Shown in pieces: positions 1 through 12,530 of a DNA stretch of 64,000 bases. Source of the DNA: Venturia oleaginea (taxonomy: Eukaryota > Ascomycota > Dothideomycetes > Venturiales > Venturiaceae). A model generated the notes under the pieces. It saw only the letters and a program-made list of their open reading frames with translations. It did no database searches and had not been told where the DNA came from. The stretch covers positions 434,001 to 498,000 of the forward strand of contig JABMLP010000012.1 of the NCBI GenBank assembly GCA_013176395.1, read 5' to 3'. How positions within the stretch are numbered: position 1 is the stretch's first letter; each line of letters begins with the position of its first letter. A program made the translations under genes and the position numbers.

Positions 1-115
1 ATCCTTCAGTCAAATCGAAGTCTTCTCATAATCTCGCATTTCGCAACTCGCATTCCACTGATTACAGGAAATCAACCGCTCACATTCGGCGCTGAACGAC
101 CTTCTATCGACAAAC

Positions 116-2297
116 ATGTCGACCAGCGAAAGCAATGGAGTCTCGGCAGTGACAACTAGCCAGGCTCCTCAAGCTCAGTCACCGCAGTCAACACAAGCAG
201 CAGTCAACGCACTATCACAATCAACTTCTGGAGGTGACTCACTCATTTGCCAGTGGCAAAGCTGTGGTGAGCGAACGACGACGCCAGAAGCCCTCTACGT
301 AAGTTGTTTTGTAGCTCTATTCTTCAGCCTCGCCGTCTTGGCTTGCCAAGATTATCCTGCCTTCCTCATCTCAAACTCATTGACATCCTCTTCGTACTGT
401 CATCGCACAGCTGTCTGGTGTATGTTGCGCAATGAAAACTTGATTGTCGGCTTTGAGCGGGCCTTCCGAACTCAGAATTTTCACCACACGAAAACATTTC
501 AACAACCCGAGACTGATTCGTTCTTTTCTAACATCCAACCCAGGACCACGTCTGCGAACGACATGTCGGTCGCAAAAGCACAAACAACTTGAACTTGACA
601 TGCCAATGGGGCAACTGTCGCACAACCACTGTCAAGCGTGATCACATTACTTCCCACATTCGTGTGCACGTTCCACTCAAGCCTCACAAATGTGACTTCT
701 GTGGCAAAGCCTTTAAACGACCCCAAGATCTGAAGAAGCATGTCAAGACTCACGCCGATGACTCTGTACTTCTACGCTCCCCTGAGCCAAACCGTGGCGG
801 CAATGGCGTAAATGGCTATCAAGGTCCTGCTGGCAAGCGTGAGTACTCTCCTTCCAGCATTCCAAATCAAATCACTTCTGTACGCCCTAACCCATTTTTT
901 TCCACCTGATACTTTTTTCGGCGCGAAAATGGGTTCCCTCCATCAATATCCTGACTTTTCAAATAGTAGTCGCTGACTTGCAGTCTCTTGCTGCTACAGC
1001 AAGCGGTTACTATCCCGACCAACAACACCACTTGAGTGGCCAGCCCGTTTATTATTCAAATGGAGGAGCCAATGCAAGCGCGTACCATGGCCCTGCTGCG
1101 ACGGCGGCTCAAGGCTCTGCTTATGGACCCGTTTACTATGCCGTCAGCCAACCTCAAAGCACCAACGCCGAGTATGAACTACGAAAGCGCGCTGCCTTTG
1201 ACGCCTTGAATGAATTTTTCGGCGACGCTAAACAACGCCGCATCGACCCAGGTACTTACTATGATGTTGGTCACCGCTTGATGGCACTGAACAGCGTGCA
1301 ATTGCCCATGCTCAATGGCTACTCAGGTGGAGGTCATGATGCATACTCCAGTGGCGCACCCCAAGTCGCATCTGCACCCCAAGTCTTGCAGCAACAGCAA
1401 TACCAGCTGCCTCTTCCTAATTTGCGCACCAAGAGCGATCTTTTGAATATTGACCAGTTCCTCGAGCAATTACAAACCACTGTCTACGAGAATTCGGGCC
1501 AAGCAGCCGCTGCTGGTGTTGCTCAGCCAGGTGCTCACTACGTTCACACCGGAGTAAATTACCGTGCCAGCAACTCACCGCCGCAAATGCCGTCCTCGCA
1601 CGTCTCCATGTCCTCGCATGCAAGCAGTGGAGCACCGGTTTCATCTGCGATCGAGACCCCTGCGTTGACTCCAGCTTCAAGTGTCATGTCATACACCTCA
1701 GGGCACTCACCAAGCTCCGTCCACTCCAGCCATACTATCTCACCTATCCAGAGACCCAGCCTGGGTTATCCAACCCTTCCAGGTGTTAGTGCGATGTCTG
1801 AGGGTATCAGCGGCTATCAAACTAGCAGTGCAGCACCTTCCGGCCTCGCAACTGCTTTTGACCATGACCTCCGTCGTCGTTACTCTGGTGGCCAACTTCA
1901 ACAGCGAGCACCTGGTGATTCCTCAGATCCGGAGCAAACTCCATCGCCACGCAGAAGATCAGAATCCACGGACACATTGCCAGCCATCGACAAGCTTGGC
2001 GTACGATCGCCCTCCCTCACAAACGTCGACCCTGCCCTCCGTTCACCTGGTTTGCAATCGGAGGCTTCAGACCAGACTGACAAGGCGCAAGAGTCGTGGG
2101 TTGAGAATGTCCGTCTCATTGAGGCTCTTCGCAATTTCGTCCGCGAACGATTGGAACGTGGCCAGTTCACCGGCGAGGAAGAGGAGCGAGAAAGCGCGAA
2201 GACCGAAGAGGACAAAGCGGCGCAGAGTCTGTACCCAGTACTTCGCGAGGTGCAGGGTGATAACAATCACCGCGACACGACTATGAAGATGGAGTAG
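116..2297 (+). CDS. pacC: pH-response transcription factor PacC/RIM101
   Basis: Zinc-finger regulator that activates alkaline-expressed genes after proteolytic processing. Exons 116-298, 544-838 and 967-2297 join in frame to 602 aa. Three C2H2 fingers lie near residues 45-130: CQWQSC...HVCERHVG (split by intron 1), [20 protein letters not shown] and [17 protein letters not shown]. The stretch after the third finger ([10 protein letters not shown]) and the later [20 protein letters not shown] block are typical of PacC. The C-terminal third carries DPALRSP and [19 protein letters not shown], the conserved inhibitory and processing region. Intron 1 is GTAAGT...CAG in phase 0 and intron 2 is GTGAGT...TAG in phase 1. 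The acceptor of intron 2 could be 967 or 970, a one-codon difference. Identity is very secure; only the intron 2 acceptor is uncertain. Confidence 0.95.
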
Positions 2298-2875
2298 AGT
2301 TCTGATGGGTAAAACCGGCGTTTACGGTGCAGTCCTTGTTGTGGTATGTAGGCTTCGAGCTTCATGTCTTGATATAGTCGGTATAGGTACTTGGGAAGAT
2401 ATGCCTGGCGTTCATGTGGCCGACGTGGCCTTGTTGGCATAGGGGCATCTATGATATTCTATTATTCTACCGCAACGGCGGTTTTGCAATCAGCTTCTTA
2501 TGTTCGTCGCGCCCTGTGGCATTACTCCTGAATGAATATGCTGTCATTTCCACGAATTTGTCGTTAAGCATGATTGATCTTGTACAATACGAATAGAGTA
2601 TATTTCCCTCTGCATTACAGTACCTACTACCACGCTAGAATTCTTTTCCTAGACAGTGAAACGAATGATAGCATTGCTACAATCTGCACATCTCCAATCA
2701 ATTTCAATTTGCCTGATTAGGTTTCGCTTCGGCAAAGCTCCAAGCTCCCAAGCTGAGCGTAAGCATCATTCAACTTGAACCCCCAGCTAACAACGACCAT
2801 GTTATGACGGTCGCAACTTCAAGTCCAGAGTCGCAATACTTTTCAACCCACAGGCGCGCTTGACGATTATCTATC
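2298..2875. other. Intergenic, pacC 3' side / vps39 5' side
   Basis: About 580 bases with no convincing coding sequence. The first 300 are presumably the pacC 3' UTR. The rest is the leader of the next gene, whose ATG is at 2876. No repeat or RNA gene seen. Confidence 0.6.
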
Positions 2876-5800
2876 ATGTTGTCTGCCTTCTCGCCGAGGG
2901 CAATTGTCGAGTTGAAGCAACGCGACAAGAGCAAGATTGAGTCTATTCTGGCTTATGGTATACTGACCTCTTTAAAAATGCTACTAACATCTTCTTCCTA
3001 ACTCACAAACAGGCGACCGATTGCTCGTAGGACTGAACACTGGATCCCTACGCATATACAGAGTGAATGAGCTCACTGAGCCTGTCGCGAACGGCAGCGA
3101 GAATGGCACAGACGAACAAGCGGAAGAGGTCCCAAAGCCCAAAATACGGCCGGTAGATCTTTTGAGAGAAGAGGAGAAGTTCTCAAGAAGGCCTATACAA
3201 CAGCTCGCGATCATCAAAGAGGCGAATATGCTTGTTTCTCTCTCTGATAGCTACGTTTCTATACACGACCTGGGCACCTATGCGATACAGGAACGACTCG
3301 AACGAACAAAGGGTGCCATTGCTTTCGCTGTTACCTCAAATATTGTCAAAGATCCTTCTACTGGTATACCCTCGATTGTATCACGGCTTGCTGTGGCTGT
3401 CAAAAGAAGGATTATACTATGGTCATGGCAAGACATGGAGCTTTCAAATGAGGTGCCCGAGATCACACTTATAGCTTCTGTCAAGTCGCTGACTTGGGCG
3501 TCTGGGACAAAGATGGTTGTCGGAATGGATCCAGGATTCGTAATGGTCGATGTGGTTAGTCAGGAGGTGGAAGACATTATCAAGCCTGGGCTGCCAGGAG
3601 AAGCTGTTGGACAGGCAGGAGTCCGCTTTGGGGCAGTAAATTCTGCCGGCATGGGCTACATGGGTATGGGAGGATGGGTTCCGAAGCCTATGGCAGCAAG
3701 ACTGGGTGAGGGCGAGTTGCTGTTGGCTAAGGATGTCAATACCCTCTTTGTGGATACAAATGGCAAGCCTCTGATAGACAAGAGGCAAGTGCCTTGGTCT
3801 CTTGCGCCGGAAGCTATTGGCTACTCTTATCCATACATGCTCGCTCTACAACCTCCCTCGAAAGGAATCCTCGAAGTCCGAAGTCCAGATACACTATCTC
3901 TGCTACAGTCCATCTCCCTCCCCAACGCGACCTTCCTCCATATTCCGAATCCATACATAAGCTTAGCGCATGCTGGGAAAGGGTTTTTGGTTGCGAGTGA
4001 CCGCTGCGTGTGGCGCATGGGCGCTTTGGAATACGAGAGTCAGATTGATATTCTCACTACACAAGGTCGATATGATGAAGCCATCAGCCTGCTGGGAATG
4101 CTGGAAGATACTTTGTTGAAAGACAAGGAAGGACGTTTACGTGAGATCAAGATACTCAAAGCTCAAGGTCTCTTTGATCAACGTAGATACCGAGATGCAC
4201 TAGACTTGTTCTCTGAGGCATCAGCCCCACCAGCTCGGGTGATTGCCCTCTACCCAAAATCGATTGCCGTTGAACTGTCCTCGATAAAGGACGAAGAGCT
4301 GGAATTCCAAGCCGCAGATGAGGCTGAAGACACTCCAGCTAAGAAGTCGCCATCAGCCTCTCCCAAAATCGCACCACAATCGACACCACAATCCACAATT
4401 GGACGATCGATGTTCAGCAGGTTGAAGGCTGATACCAAGAAGGTGGAGTCTGATACGGCCTCGATCAAATCTGCTAAAGCAACTGAATCGAACGATGGGA
4501 AGACTGAGGCTCCAGACAAAGCTCTGGAAGGCAAAGATCTGCTGTTCGCTACAGGAGAACTGTGTTCATTTCTTGCGCAGAACCGGCAGCAGATCAAGAA
4601 ATACATTGATTATGATGGGAAACTTAAAGAGCCGATTCCAACCGCTGAGGAGCGAGGCAAAGACTATCAACCAGCGTTCTCAAACCTGATTGTTTTGGAC
4701 AAGGAGGAGAAAGACATTGACTGGCAAGCCAAGTTGCTTGAGGTTGCCAAGCTTACGGACACCACGCTCTTTCGTGCCTATATGCTTGCGCGTCCTGGTC
4801 TGGCAGGGTCACTGTTCCGTCTAGACAATTTCTGTGATCCAGAAGTTGTGAATCAGAAGCTGTATGAGAGTGGTCGATATGGCGATCTTATTGATTTCTT
4901 ACATGGCAAAACGCTTCACCGCGAGGCGTTGGAAATGCTGGCCAAGTTTGGAAAGGGACAAGCAGAAGAAGAGATCGCGCCGGATCTACTGGGTCCTGAG
5001 AGAACGGTTGGGTATTTACAACAGCTGCCACCGGAACTCATTGATCTTATTCTCGAGTTCGCAGAATGGCCGATTAGGACCGATTCTAAGCTCGGCATGC
5101 AAGTGTTTTTGGCAGATACGGAAAATGCAGAGACGCTACCGAGACATCGTGTGGTCGATTTCTTGAAGGAAATTGATTCCAAGTTAGCTGTGGAATATCT
5201 TGAGTACATCATTTATGAGCTCAACGATGGCACGCCCGACTTCCATCAGCGTCTGATTAGCTTCTACTTGGATCGTCTCAAGGACGAGAAGGGCTTTGAA
5301 ACGGACGAGGAGCGACTGGAATGGCGAGCAAAATTGGAGAAGCTGCTGAGGACTAGCACGCAGTACAGCGGCGCTCGCCTTTTCACCAGACTTCCTGCTA
5401 CAGGTACATTTGATATTCGTTTGATTGACAATCACTAGCTAACGTTGACTACCTAGAACCTGACTTTTTCGAAGCCCGCGCCATCGTACTGAGCAAAATG
5501 GGCAATCACAAACAAGCTCTCCAGATATACGTCTTCCAGATTGAAGACTACGAAAAAGCAGAAGACTATTGCAATCACCAATATCTTGCCTCGACAACTG
5601 CAGCTCCAGGCACCACGCCGACCCTTTCGCCAGCAGATGATGCTGAAGACGCAGAGCCGTCGATATACCACACCCTCCTTTCACTTTACCTCACGCCTCC
5701 ACCGCCTCACAAGCCCAATTGGGCCCCTGCTCTGGACTTGCTATCGAAACATGGCGCCCGACTTCCCGCCTCCTCAACTCTCGATTTGATACCACCAACC

Positions 5801-6130
5801 CTCCCAGTCAAGGATCTAGAATCATACTTCCGTGGCCGTATACGTTCGGCCAACAGTGTCATGAATGAAGAACGGATCGTAGCTAGATTGATGGCTGTAG
5901 AGGAGGTTGCTGTTCGGGCAGACTTATTACTCGGGAAGAGAAATAAATGTGTTAAGGTTACGGAGGAGAGATTGTGTGGCGTTTGTCATAAGAGATTTGG
6001 TGGGAGTGCTATACGTGTATATCCTGATGGTGCTGTTACTCATTATGGTTGTCTGAGGGGTAGTGGACGGCCTGGGAGTGGTGGATTAATGAAGGCCGGT
6101 GGCGCTTTGCAGAGAAGGGCGTGGAATTAG
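2876..6130 (+). CDS. vps39: Vacuolar sorting protein Vps39/Vam6 (HOPS complex subunit)
   Basis: Tethering subunit of the HOPS complex, acting in late endosome and vacuole fusion with Rab7/Ypt7. Exons 2876-2957, 3013-5403 and 5457-6130 join in frame to 1048 aa. The N-terminal part (residues about 1-330) is a CNH/citron-homology-like beta-propeller (GDRLLVGLNTGSLRIY). The middle contains alpha-solenoid clathrin-type repeats (YESGRYGDLIDFL; FLKEIDSKLAVEYLEYIIYE). The C-terminus has the Vps39 zinc-binding motif CGVCHKRFGG followed by HYGC. The start was chosen because MLSAFSPRAIVELKQRDKSK matches the family N-terminus and joins through a GTATAC...CAG intron. Vps3/TGFBRAP1 is the nearest alternative, but size and domain order favour Vps39 (AvaB of aspergilli). 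Confidence 0.92.
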
Positions 6131-6816
6131 TGAAATATTCAACGCGATCAATTACGTGCAGATCAAGTTGAGGCCGACAAAACTCTGTTAAAGGCTTGTT
6201 AGTAATTACCCAGATGCTCCAAAAACGGCATTCGAAGCACATTCGAGCTAGACTTAACTTCTGAATGCCAGCTGGCAGCATGATTGAAAATTTGAACAAG
6301 ATAGACCCACCACTTAAAGTCGAGTTGAACCCAAACAGCGGAAGGCTAAGTCAAGTTTTCTAGCATACTTTCTTAGGCTGACTCAAGAACGTAGGAAGTG
6401 AGTCAAGGGTATCACAAGGAAAAGCTCCTCCTCACCGGCGGTATCTAGTTGGGGAAGAGCGTTGTTTTCACCGTAGATTTAATGCATGGGCTTTATGCTG
6501 CGTTGAACGCATTTGGAAGGCAGCGGCTGGTCTCCGGCCACCACCATTATGAAGTTTTTTTCAATGGTTTGGTCACTTTGGTGTTGATATGCCGGGCCAA
6601 GCGCGAGTATAGTGGCGACTGTGGAGTGAGGACCGGCCAATCAAAAACCACCCCACTAATGGTCTGTGCATAATCCCACCATAAGTATTGTCAAAATCTC
6701 CATCACCCTCACCTTCCTCTTCTCGTCACTCATACCTTCAAGCCACGCCTTGATATCTGATACTTCAATCCTCCCAACAATCTTCTGCATAACCAAACAA
6801 CTACAAATCAGCTAAC
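6131..6816. promoter_or_regulatory. tef1 upstream region with pyrimidine-rich core promoter
   Basis: A 686-base gap before the tef1 start. The strongly pyrimidine-rich stretch around 6695-6735 (runs of CTCC, CCTTCC, CTTCTC), followed by an AACCAAAC-rich leader, is typical of highly expressed ascomycete housekeeping promoters. No TATA element is obvious. Promoter function is inferred from position and composition only. Confidence 0.5.
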
Positions 6817-8677
6817 ATGGGGTAAGCCGCTCTTTGAAGTCTGCCTTGATGGCGTGCGCCTCTTAAGAGTCAACACAACAGAAACTGACATATCGACAGT
6901 AAAGAGAAGTTCCACATCAACGTTGTCGTATGTCTACGACCCAGCCTTCACTTCTGAAGACCGACCTCTCACTCATCTTCTCCAGGTTATCGGCCACGTC
7001 GATTCCGGCAAGTCCACCACCACCGGTCGTAAGCATCCTCCTACCCCTCCATATTTACAATGCAGAGGGCTCACAGCATCCAGACTTGATCTACAAGTGC
7101 GGTGGTATTGACAAGCGTACCATTGAGAAATTTGAGAAGGCAAGCCATCTTTCTATTCCGTCATCTCGCTCACTCTGCTGGCAATGCAAATTTTTGCGCT
7201 GTGGCAATCCGGATTTCATTTCGAAACCAGCCCCTCCAAAATTAGAGTGTTCCGCACTTCCCCGCTATGGAAGCACCGCCACTTATTGCAGCCCAACCTT
7301 TTCCGATTGAGCTGGCAACGCCTAAAAATTTCTTCCTCACATCACTGCTCATAATGACGACGCTAATAATTCCAACAGGAAGCCGCCGAGCTGGGCAAAG
7401 GTTCCTTCAAGTACGCATGGGTTTTGGACAAGCTCAAGGCTGAGCGTGAACGTGGTATCACCATCGATATCGCTCTATGGAAGTTCGAGACCCCCAAGTA
7501 CTATGTCACCGTCATTGGTATGTCCTATTTACCTCTTCTCTTCGTCGCATTCACCCTAACACGCATTGCAGACGCCCCAGGTCACCGTGATTTCATCAAG
7601 AACATGATCACTGGTACCTCCCAGGCCGATTGCGCCATTCTCATCATTGCCGCCGGCACTGGTGAGTTCGAGGCTGGTATCTCCAAGGATGGTCAGACTC
7701 GTGAGCACGCTCTGCTCGCCTACACCTTGGGTGTCAAGCAGCTCATCGTTGCCATCAACAAGATGGACACCACCAAGTGGTCCGAGGAGCGATTCAACGA
7801 AATTATCAAGGAGACCTCTTCCTTCATCAAGAAGGTCGGTTACAACCCAAAGCACGTCCCATTCGTGCCAATCTCCGGTTTCAACGGCGACAACATGATC
7901 GATAACTCCACCAACTGCCCATGGTACAAGGGCTGGGAGAAGGAGACCAAGTCCAAGGTCACCGGAAAGACCCTCCTCGAGGCCATTGATGCCATCGACC
8001 CACCATCCCGTCCATCCGACAAGCCTCTCCGTCTTCCTCTCCAGGATGTCTACAAGATCGGTGGTATCGGAACAGTGCCAGTCGGTCGTGTCGAGACCGG
8101 TGTCATCAAGGCCGGTATGGTCGTCACCTTCGCCCCAGCTGGTGTCACCACCGAAGTCAAGTCCGTCGAGATGCACCACGAGCAGCTCACCGAGGGTCTC
8201 CCAGGTGACAACGTCGGATTCAACGTCAAGAACGTCTCCGTAAAGGAAATTCGCCGTGGTAACGTCGCTGGTGACTCCAAGAACGACCCTCCAAAGGGTG
8301 CTGAGTCCTTCAACGCCCAGGTCATCGTCCTCAACCACCCAGGTCAGGTTGGTGCTGGTTATGCTCCAGTTTTGGACTGCCACACTGCCCACATTGCCTG
8401 CAAGTTCGCTGAGCTTTTGGAGAAGATTGATCGCCGTACTGGTAAATCCACTGAATCTTCTCCCAAGTTCATCAAGTCTGGGGACGCCGCCATCGTCAAG
8501 ATGATTCCCTCCAAGCCAATGTGCGTTGAGGCCTTCACTGACTATCCACCACTTGGGCGTTTCGCTGTCCGTGATATGCGACAGACTGTTGCTGTCGGTG
8601 TCATCAAGAGTGTCGTCAAGGTCGACAAAGCCGGCAAGGTCACCAAGGCCGCTGTCAAGGCTGGTGCTAAGAAGTAG
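6817..8677 (+). CDS. tef1: Translation elongation factor 1-alpha
   Basis: GTPase that delivers aminoacyl-tRNA to the ribosome. Six exons: 6817-6821, 6900-6927, 6986-7028, 7084-7139, 7379-7517 and 7572-8677, giving 458 aa (family about 460). The first coding exon is only ATGGG. Visible motifs: P-loop [17 protein letters not shown] (G3), NKMD (G4) and the C-terminal [18 protein letters not shown]. Intron 4 (7140-7378) begins with GC rather than GT (AAG|GCAAGC) and ends CAACAG|GAA. No GT donor keeps the invariant [17 protein letters not shown] sequence, so it must be a GC-AG intron. Codon use is strongly C-ending in exons 5-6, as expected for high expression. A 376-codon open frame on the opposite strand is a by-product of that codon bias. 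Confidence 0.99.
7140..7378 (+). other. GC-AG intron in tef1
   Basis: A 239-nt intron with donor AAG|GCAAGC, acceptor AACAG|GAA and a GCTAAT branch-like site about 15 nt before the acceptor. The reading frame of one of the most conserved proteins known fixes both ends, so the GC donor is seen directly. Confidence 0.93.
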
Positions 8678-9343
8678 ATGCTCCATGACCCACAGTTCGA
8701 TGAGGGTGATGAGCGGAATGGGTTTTCTGATGGAAACGTCGGGTCGGAACCCCTCCCGCAGAGTTATCTTTGCATTCTCAGGTCTTCAATATATCCACTG
8801 CATCTTCTACTTTTCTCATGGATGGGGCATGGTTTGACATCCGTCAAAGTGTGCAAAAATAGCCGGACAATTTCTTTTCATGTGTTAATGCGGCTCACGA
8901 AGGAACGGTTATGCGAAGGAGTCTGCTCCTGGGGACTCTAGATTTTACTTCTGCTGGTTGAAAACAATAGAAGCGATGTATAATGACTGATACTGTGCCA
9001 TTCCTAAGTGAAGTGACTTCCATCCTCTCCTCTTTTCCCTTCTGCTGTAATTTTCAGTCGCCTTTGTGTCCGCCATCTCTGCGCTAAGCAATTCGATGCC
9101 GAGACATAGCTTGTGAACGGGCCTCATCACTATCACAGACCCTGTCCGAATCATCACGCGATGGGCTCTTACAGTACCTGTACCTACCTCGGACCTACTG
9201 GAATTATCTGGCAATCTCGTCTAAGTTACCTCCAATTCACAGATAACCAGCTCTCAGCCTTCGTCTCGCGTCTCAAATATCTGCCCGAAACTCTGTCTTA
9301 TCCTTTGCCTTGAGCTCATCGAGCTTCGGCCTCGCACGCAGCT
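8678..9343. other. Intergenic, tef1 3' side
   Basis: About 665 bases: tef1 3' UTR, then the upstream region of the carrier gene starting at 9344. No coding sequence or repeat recognised. Confidence 0.55.
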
Positions 9344-10756
9344 ATGGCCGTGAAAGCAGTAATCCCATTCCTGGTGGCTATGATGTTGGCCACAGGAGTG
9401 TGTAATACTCTACTCACGAAGTATCAGGTATGAAAGTTCTGCTAGCTGGTCTGAGGCCTTGACTGACTGAATCGCGACAGGATATGCAATGTACAGGCAA
9501 TTGCAAAGCCACCAACCCAAAGAACAGGAGACACTTCGAACAACCAGTCATACAAACCCTCCAAATGTTCATAGGCGAAATGGGCTGCTGGCTCGTTATC
9601 GGAGCACACTCCCTCTACAGGCGTATCCAGGAACGACGAGGAAAGCAGTCCGGCTACTTCTCCATCCCTTCCTCCGCTGATCCTTTACTCGTCAATACTG
9701 AAGAGCCTGAAGATGATGACGAGGATGCGTACTCGGACGACCCGCTCGCGACCTCTCTCACACTTACACACGATGGAAGATTGACTTTGGGAGGCTGGAA
9801 AGTGACTTACTTGGCTATGCCGGCTATCTGCGATATCATAGGCACCACGCTTATGAATGTGGGCTTACTGTTTGTGGCTGCTTCTATCTATCAGATGACG
9901 CGTGGCGCATTAGTACTCTTCGTCGGCTTGTTCAGCGTTTGGTTCTTGAAGAGGAGGTTAGGACTGTACAAATGGTTTGCGCTCTTTATAGTCGTCAGTG
10001 GTGTAGCTGTCGTTGGTCTTGCTGGTGCTATAGCAAAGGACAAAAAGACAACGCCATCGTCTATGCTAGCGATGCAACATTACCTGAGTCAGCCTGTCTC
10101 GGAGATGACAGAAGTCACTGTTCCCGAGATGAGCGTGGCTCTAAAGACAGTTATTGGCATCTCCATGATTGCTGGGGCCCAGATCTTCACTGCAACACAA
10201 TTCGTTATCGAGGAGAGGATTATGGAGAAATACTCGATTGAGCCGCTCAAGGCTGTCGGCTGGGAAGGAATCTGGGGTTTCCTGGCCACCACGATCGGAA
10301 TGGTGGTCTTGCATTTTGCTTATGGTAATACCGCGGCTGGTAAAGGTGGATACTTCGACATGAACCAAGGACTATGGGAGGTTACGCATTACAGGGCGAT
10401 TGCTGTGAGCAGTGTGCTGATCATGATCAGTATTGGGTAAGCGGGCCTTTTCCCAAGCCGATATAATTGCTAACATGCACAACAACAGTGGATTTAACTT
10501 CTTCGGTCTCTCCGTCACACGCTCGGTCTCTGCAACAGCACGCTCCACAATTGATACTTGCCGCACCCTGTTCATTTGGGTCGTTTCTCTCGGCTTAGGA
10601 TGGGAGACTTTCAAGTGGCTCCAAGTGGTTGGCTTTGCGATGTTGGTGTACGGAACCTTCCTCTTCAACGATATCGTACAGCCGCCATTGAAGATGTGCA
10701 TTGAGAGGAATGAGTCTGAGGATCTCTTGCCTGAGCATCCTATTGAGCATAATTAG
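9344..10756 (+). CDS. SLC35F6-like nucleotide-sugar/drug-metabolite (EamA) transporter
   Basis: Multi-pass carrier of the drug/metabolite superfamily, closest in layout to SLC35F6/ANT2-binding-protein relatives. Exons 9344-9427, 9481-10436 and 10489-10756 join in frame to 435 aa. The N-terminus MAVKAVIPFLVAMMLATGV is the first membrane segment. The TGVCNTLLTKYQD motif, an acidic loop (EEPEDDDEDAYSDD, about residues 95-110) and PAICDIIGTTLMNVGLLF followed by YQMTRGALVLFVGLFSVWFL are characteristic. The last exon carries the final helices (GFNFFGLSVTRSVSATARST). About ten hydrophobic segments are visible. Substrate cannot be read from sequence. Donor sites are GTATGA and GTAAGC. Confidence 0.88.
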
Positions 10757-11287
10757 GCGTGCTTGACTGGTTCCAAGACAGGCGAATTGTGAGGCGTTTT
10801 GAGGTACTGGACAGCGCATTATAGGTAGGTAGAGCTTTATATCAAACACAGTTGTTGCTTTGTTTCCCTTATCTGGGTAAAGCTGGATCTATCATATATT
10901 GGCACAATGGTAGGTATCTTCAATTCTTCGAGGAGCGCCGTCGTGAGGTTAGAGTGCTTAGGTGGAGATACGACTATCAAACATCCTAACAGTACATGTT
11001 AGCACTCAATGCAAGAGGTAACTTCAACGGCCAGGACCAACAAGATACCTGAGTTGTGTGGTAAAGTCTGGATGCATTTCTGATATGGAAACTCTACCTA
11101 CTTTGCGAACTTCTTGATGCAAATACTAAATCTGTGCTAGCCATTTCTATAGCCTCTTTTAGCGTACGCCGAGCCACCGTCACACATCAGCAGATCCCCA
11201 CCATCACCAGTTGCTGCCATCGGTGCCATACACGTCAAATTGAACGCGCGCGGATACTGTTCCTTTGCACGTTGTTCTTCCACGCCA
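10757..11287. other. Intergenic
   Basis: About 530 bases between the convergent carrier gene and the minus-strand gene ending at 11288. No feature identified. Confidence 0.5.
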
Positions 11288-11806
11288 TTATTCCCGCAAT
11301 TCGGCCATCACCGCGTCCATGTTGATCTTTCCAACGATGGCTCTTTCAGGGATATAGTCGAGGAATAGGTATTCGTCTGAGACGTAACGTTGTAAGATCG
11401 AAGCTCTTTGAGCAGCTCCACGCCGCAAAACTAACATCTTGACTTTTGTAACGTCGACCTCGAGGAGTCTGAGCTCTGCATCGCTCACACGATGGCATGG
11501 GCAGTTCTGAGAACGACTGAGGGCTTGCGTGTAGACTAACCTTTTGTTGCTCGCAGCGGATATGAACGCGCTTACTCCGTCTCCCTCATCTTTCAGGGCT
11601 AAACGTTGCAGTATCACGTCTCTGGTCTCTTCTTTCGTGGTGGGCGATGATCTGCTTTGACCGTGATCGTTCACCCGCGTGATGGAAATTGTATCAATAG
11701 AATATCTCGAATATTCGAAGTTTTGCGAATAAGTATCAATGGTGATCCAGAGGCGTGGGAGAAGATCTTGGCAGGCGTGATTGTGGATGTTGAAAATAGG
11801 TGCCAT
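11288..11806 (-). CDS. Hypothetical protein with a DEYL...IP..AIV C-terminal motif
   Basis: An uninterrupted 172-codon frame. Its C-terminal part resembles the neighbouring minus-strand genes: VSDEYLFLDYIPERAIVGKI aligns by eye with SNEYLVLKEIPLKAILEIST in the broken gene at 13092-13886 and with EFLVYLETQPKTVVATNKL at 14223-14819. Upstream GVSAFISAASNK may correspond to the FQSVFSDK segment of those relatives. The layout (a WR motif, then F.SV.SD, then EYL...IP..AI) recalls the fungal DUF7587 family, but I cannot confirm this without a profile search. The N-terminal third is low in conserved features, so the true start could differ or lie in an unseen exon. Function unknown. Confidence 0.5.
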   Translation of the reverse strand: MAPIFNIHNHACQDLLPRLWITIDTYSQNFEYSRYSIDTISITRVNDHGQSRSSPTTKEETRDVILQRLALKDEGDGVSAFISAASNKRLVYTQALSRSQNCPCHRVSDAELRLLEVDVTKVKMLVLRRGAAQRASILQRYVSDEYLFLDYIPERAIVGKINMDAVMAELRE

Positions 11807-12074
11807 GATCTCGATGCATGGAAAGTTGCATGGGATGAAGACGGTAGATATGCGTTAAAGTCTTGTCACAGCAGTTTGTAAGGAGGCAAACTTTATTGTT
11901 GGCGCAAATATCACACAGTAATTGTGGTAAGCAGAATATCAGATACATACTTGACTTAACATGATGATAAAACGACTGTATATAATGATCTAATTCACTG
12001 GCGGCCTGTAACCGCTATAGTCTCCAATCTAACTGCAGCTGTGGCCTGAAGGAATCCTATTTCCCTTCACTCCC

Positions 12075-12530
12075 CTAAGCGCTCAGCATTCGCATCTTGG
12101 GCTCCAATTTTTGCTTTTCATCATCTCTCACTTTCGCCATAAACTCCGTGCGCTCAGTTTCATCGGGGTCGCACTCGAAGAACAACCAGTCCTTCGAAAC
12201 ATCACGATCCACAATCAACCCAACATTCTTGATTTTGAGTAGCTTCAAGAGCTCGCCAACATAGAATAGCCAAGCATATTTGCTATCTCCATACTTTATG
12301 ATGATCTGTCGGGTGGGAAGATCGTGCCCGTATTCTTCCTTGAGAGTTTGCAATTCGTCCCCGTTGACGAGACGGAATGTGTTTGACTTTCTCTTCAGGT
12401 AATCTATGAGGGCGATTCTAAAATCGAGGACTGATGTTATCGTTGGATGGTAGAATGAGGTGACGGTGGACTCGATGGCTGGAGGCGCGCTGCTTGGTCG
12501 GGTGGCAGGTAATCTAGGTGCGGAAGACAT
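12075..12530 (-). CDS. Hypothetical 151-aa protein
   Basis: Intronless frame with a plausible start. A proline/serine-rich N-terminus (APRLPATRPSSAPPAIES) is followed by a compact globular-looking domain rich in charged and aromatic residues (RQIIIKYGDSKYAWLFYVGE; KNVGLIVDRDVSKDWLFFEC). It has no signal peptide or membrane segment. I do not recognise the family, and it does not align by eye with the paralogous genes on either side. Even amino-acid composition and the absence of internal stops argue for a real gene. It shares the minus-strand orientation of the surrounding patch. Confidence 0.5.
   Translation of the reverse strand: MSSAPRLPATRPSSAPPAIESTVTSFYHPTITSVLDFRIALIDYLKRKSNTFRLVNGDELQTLKEEYGHDLPTRQIIIKYGDSKYAWLFYVGELLKLLKIKNVGLIVDRDVSKDWLFFECDPDETERTEFMAKVRDDEKQKLEPKMRMLSA

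Noticed and set aside
7556..8686. A 376-codon open frame antisense to tef1
   Set aside because: It mirrors the strongly biased codons of tef1; the protein has no family features and the sense strand is an unmistakable EF-1alpha.
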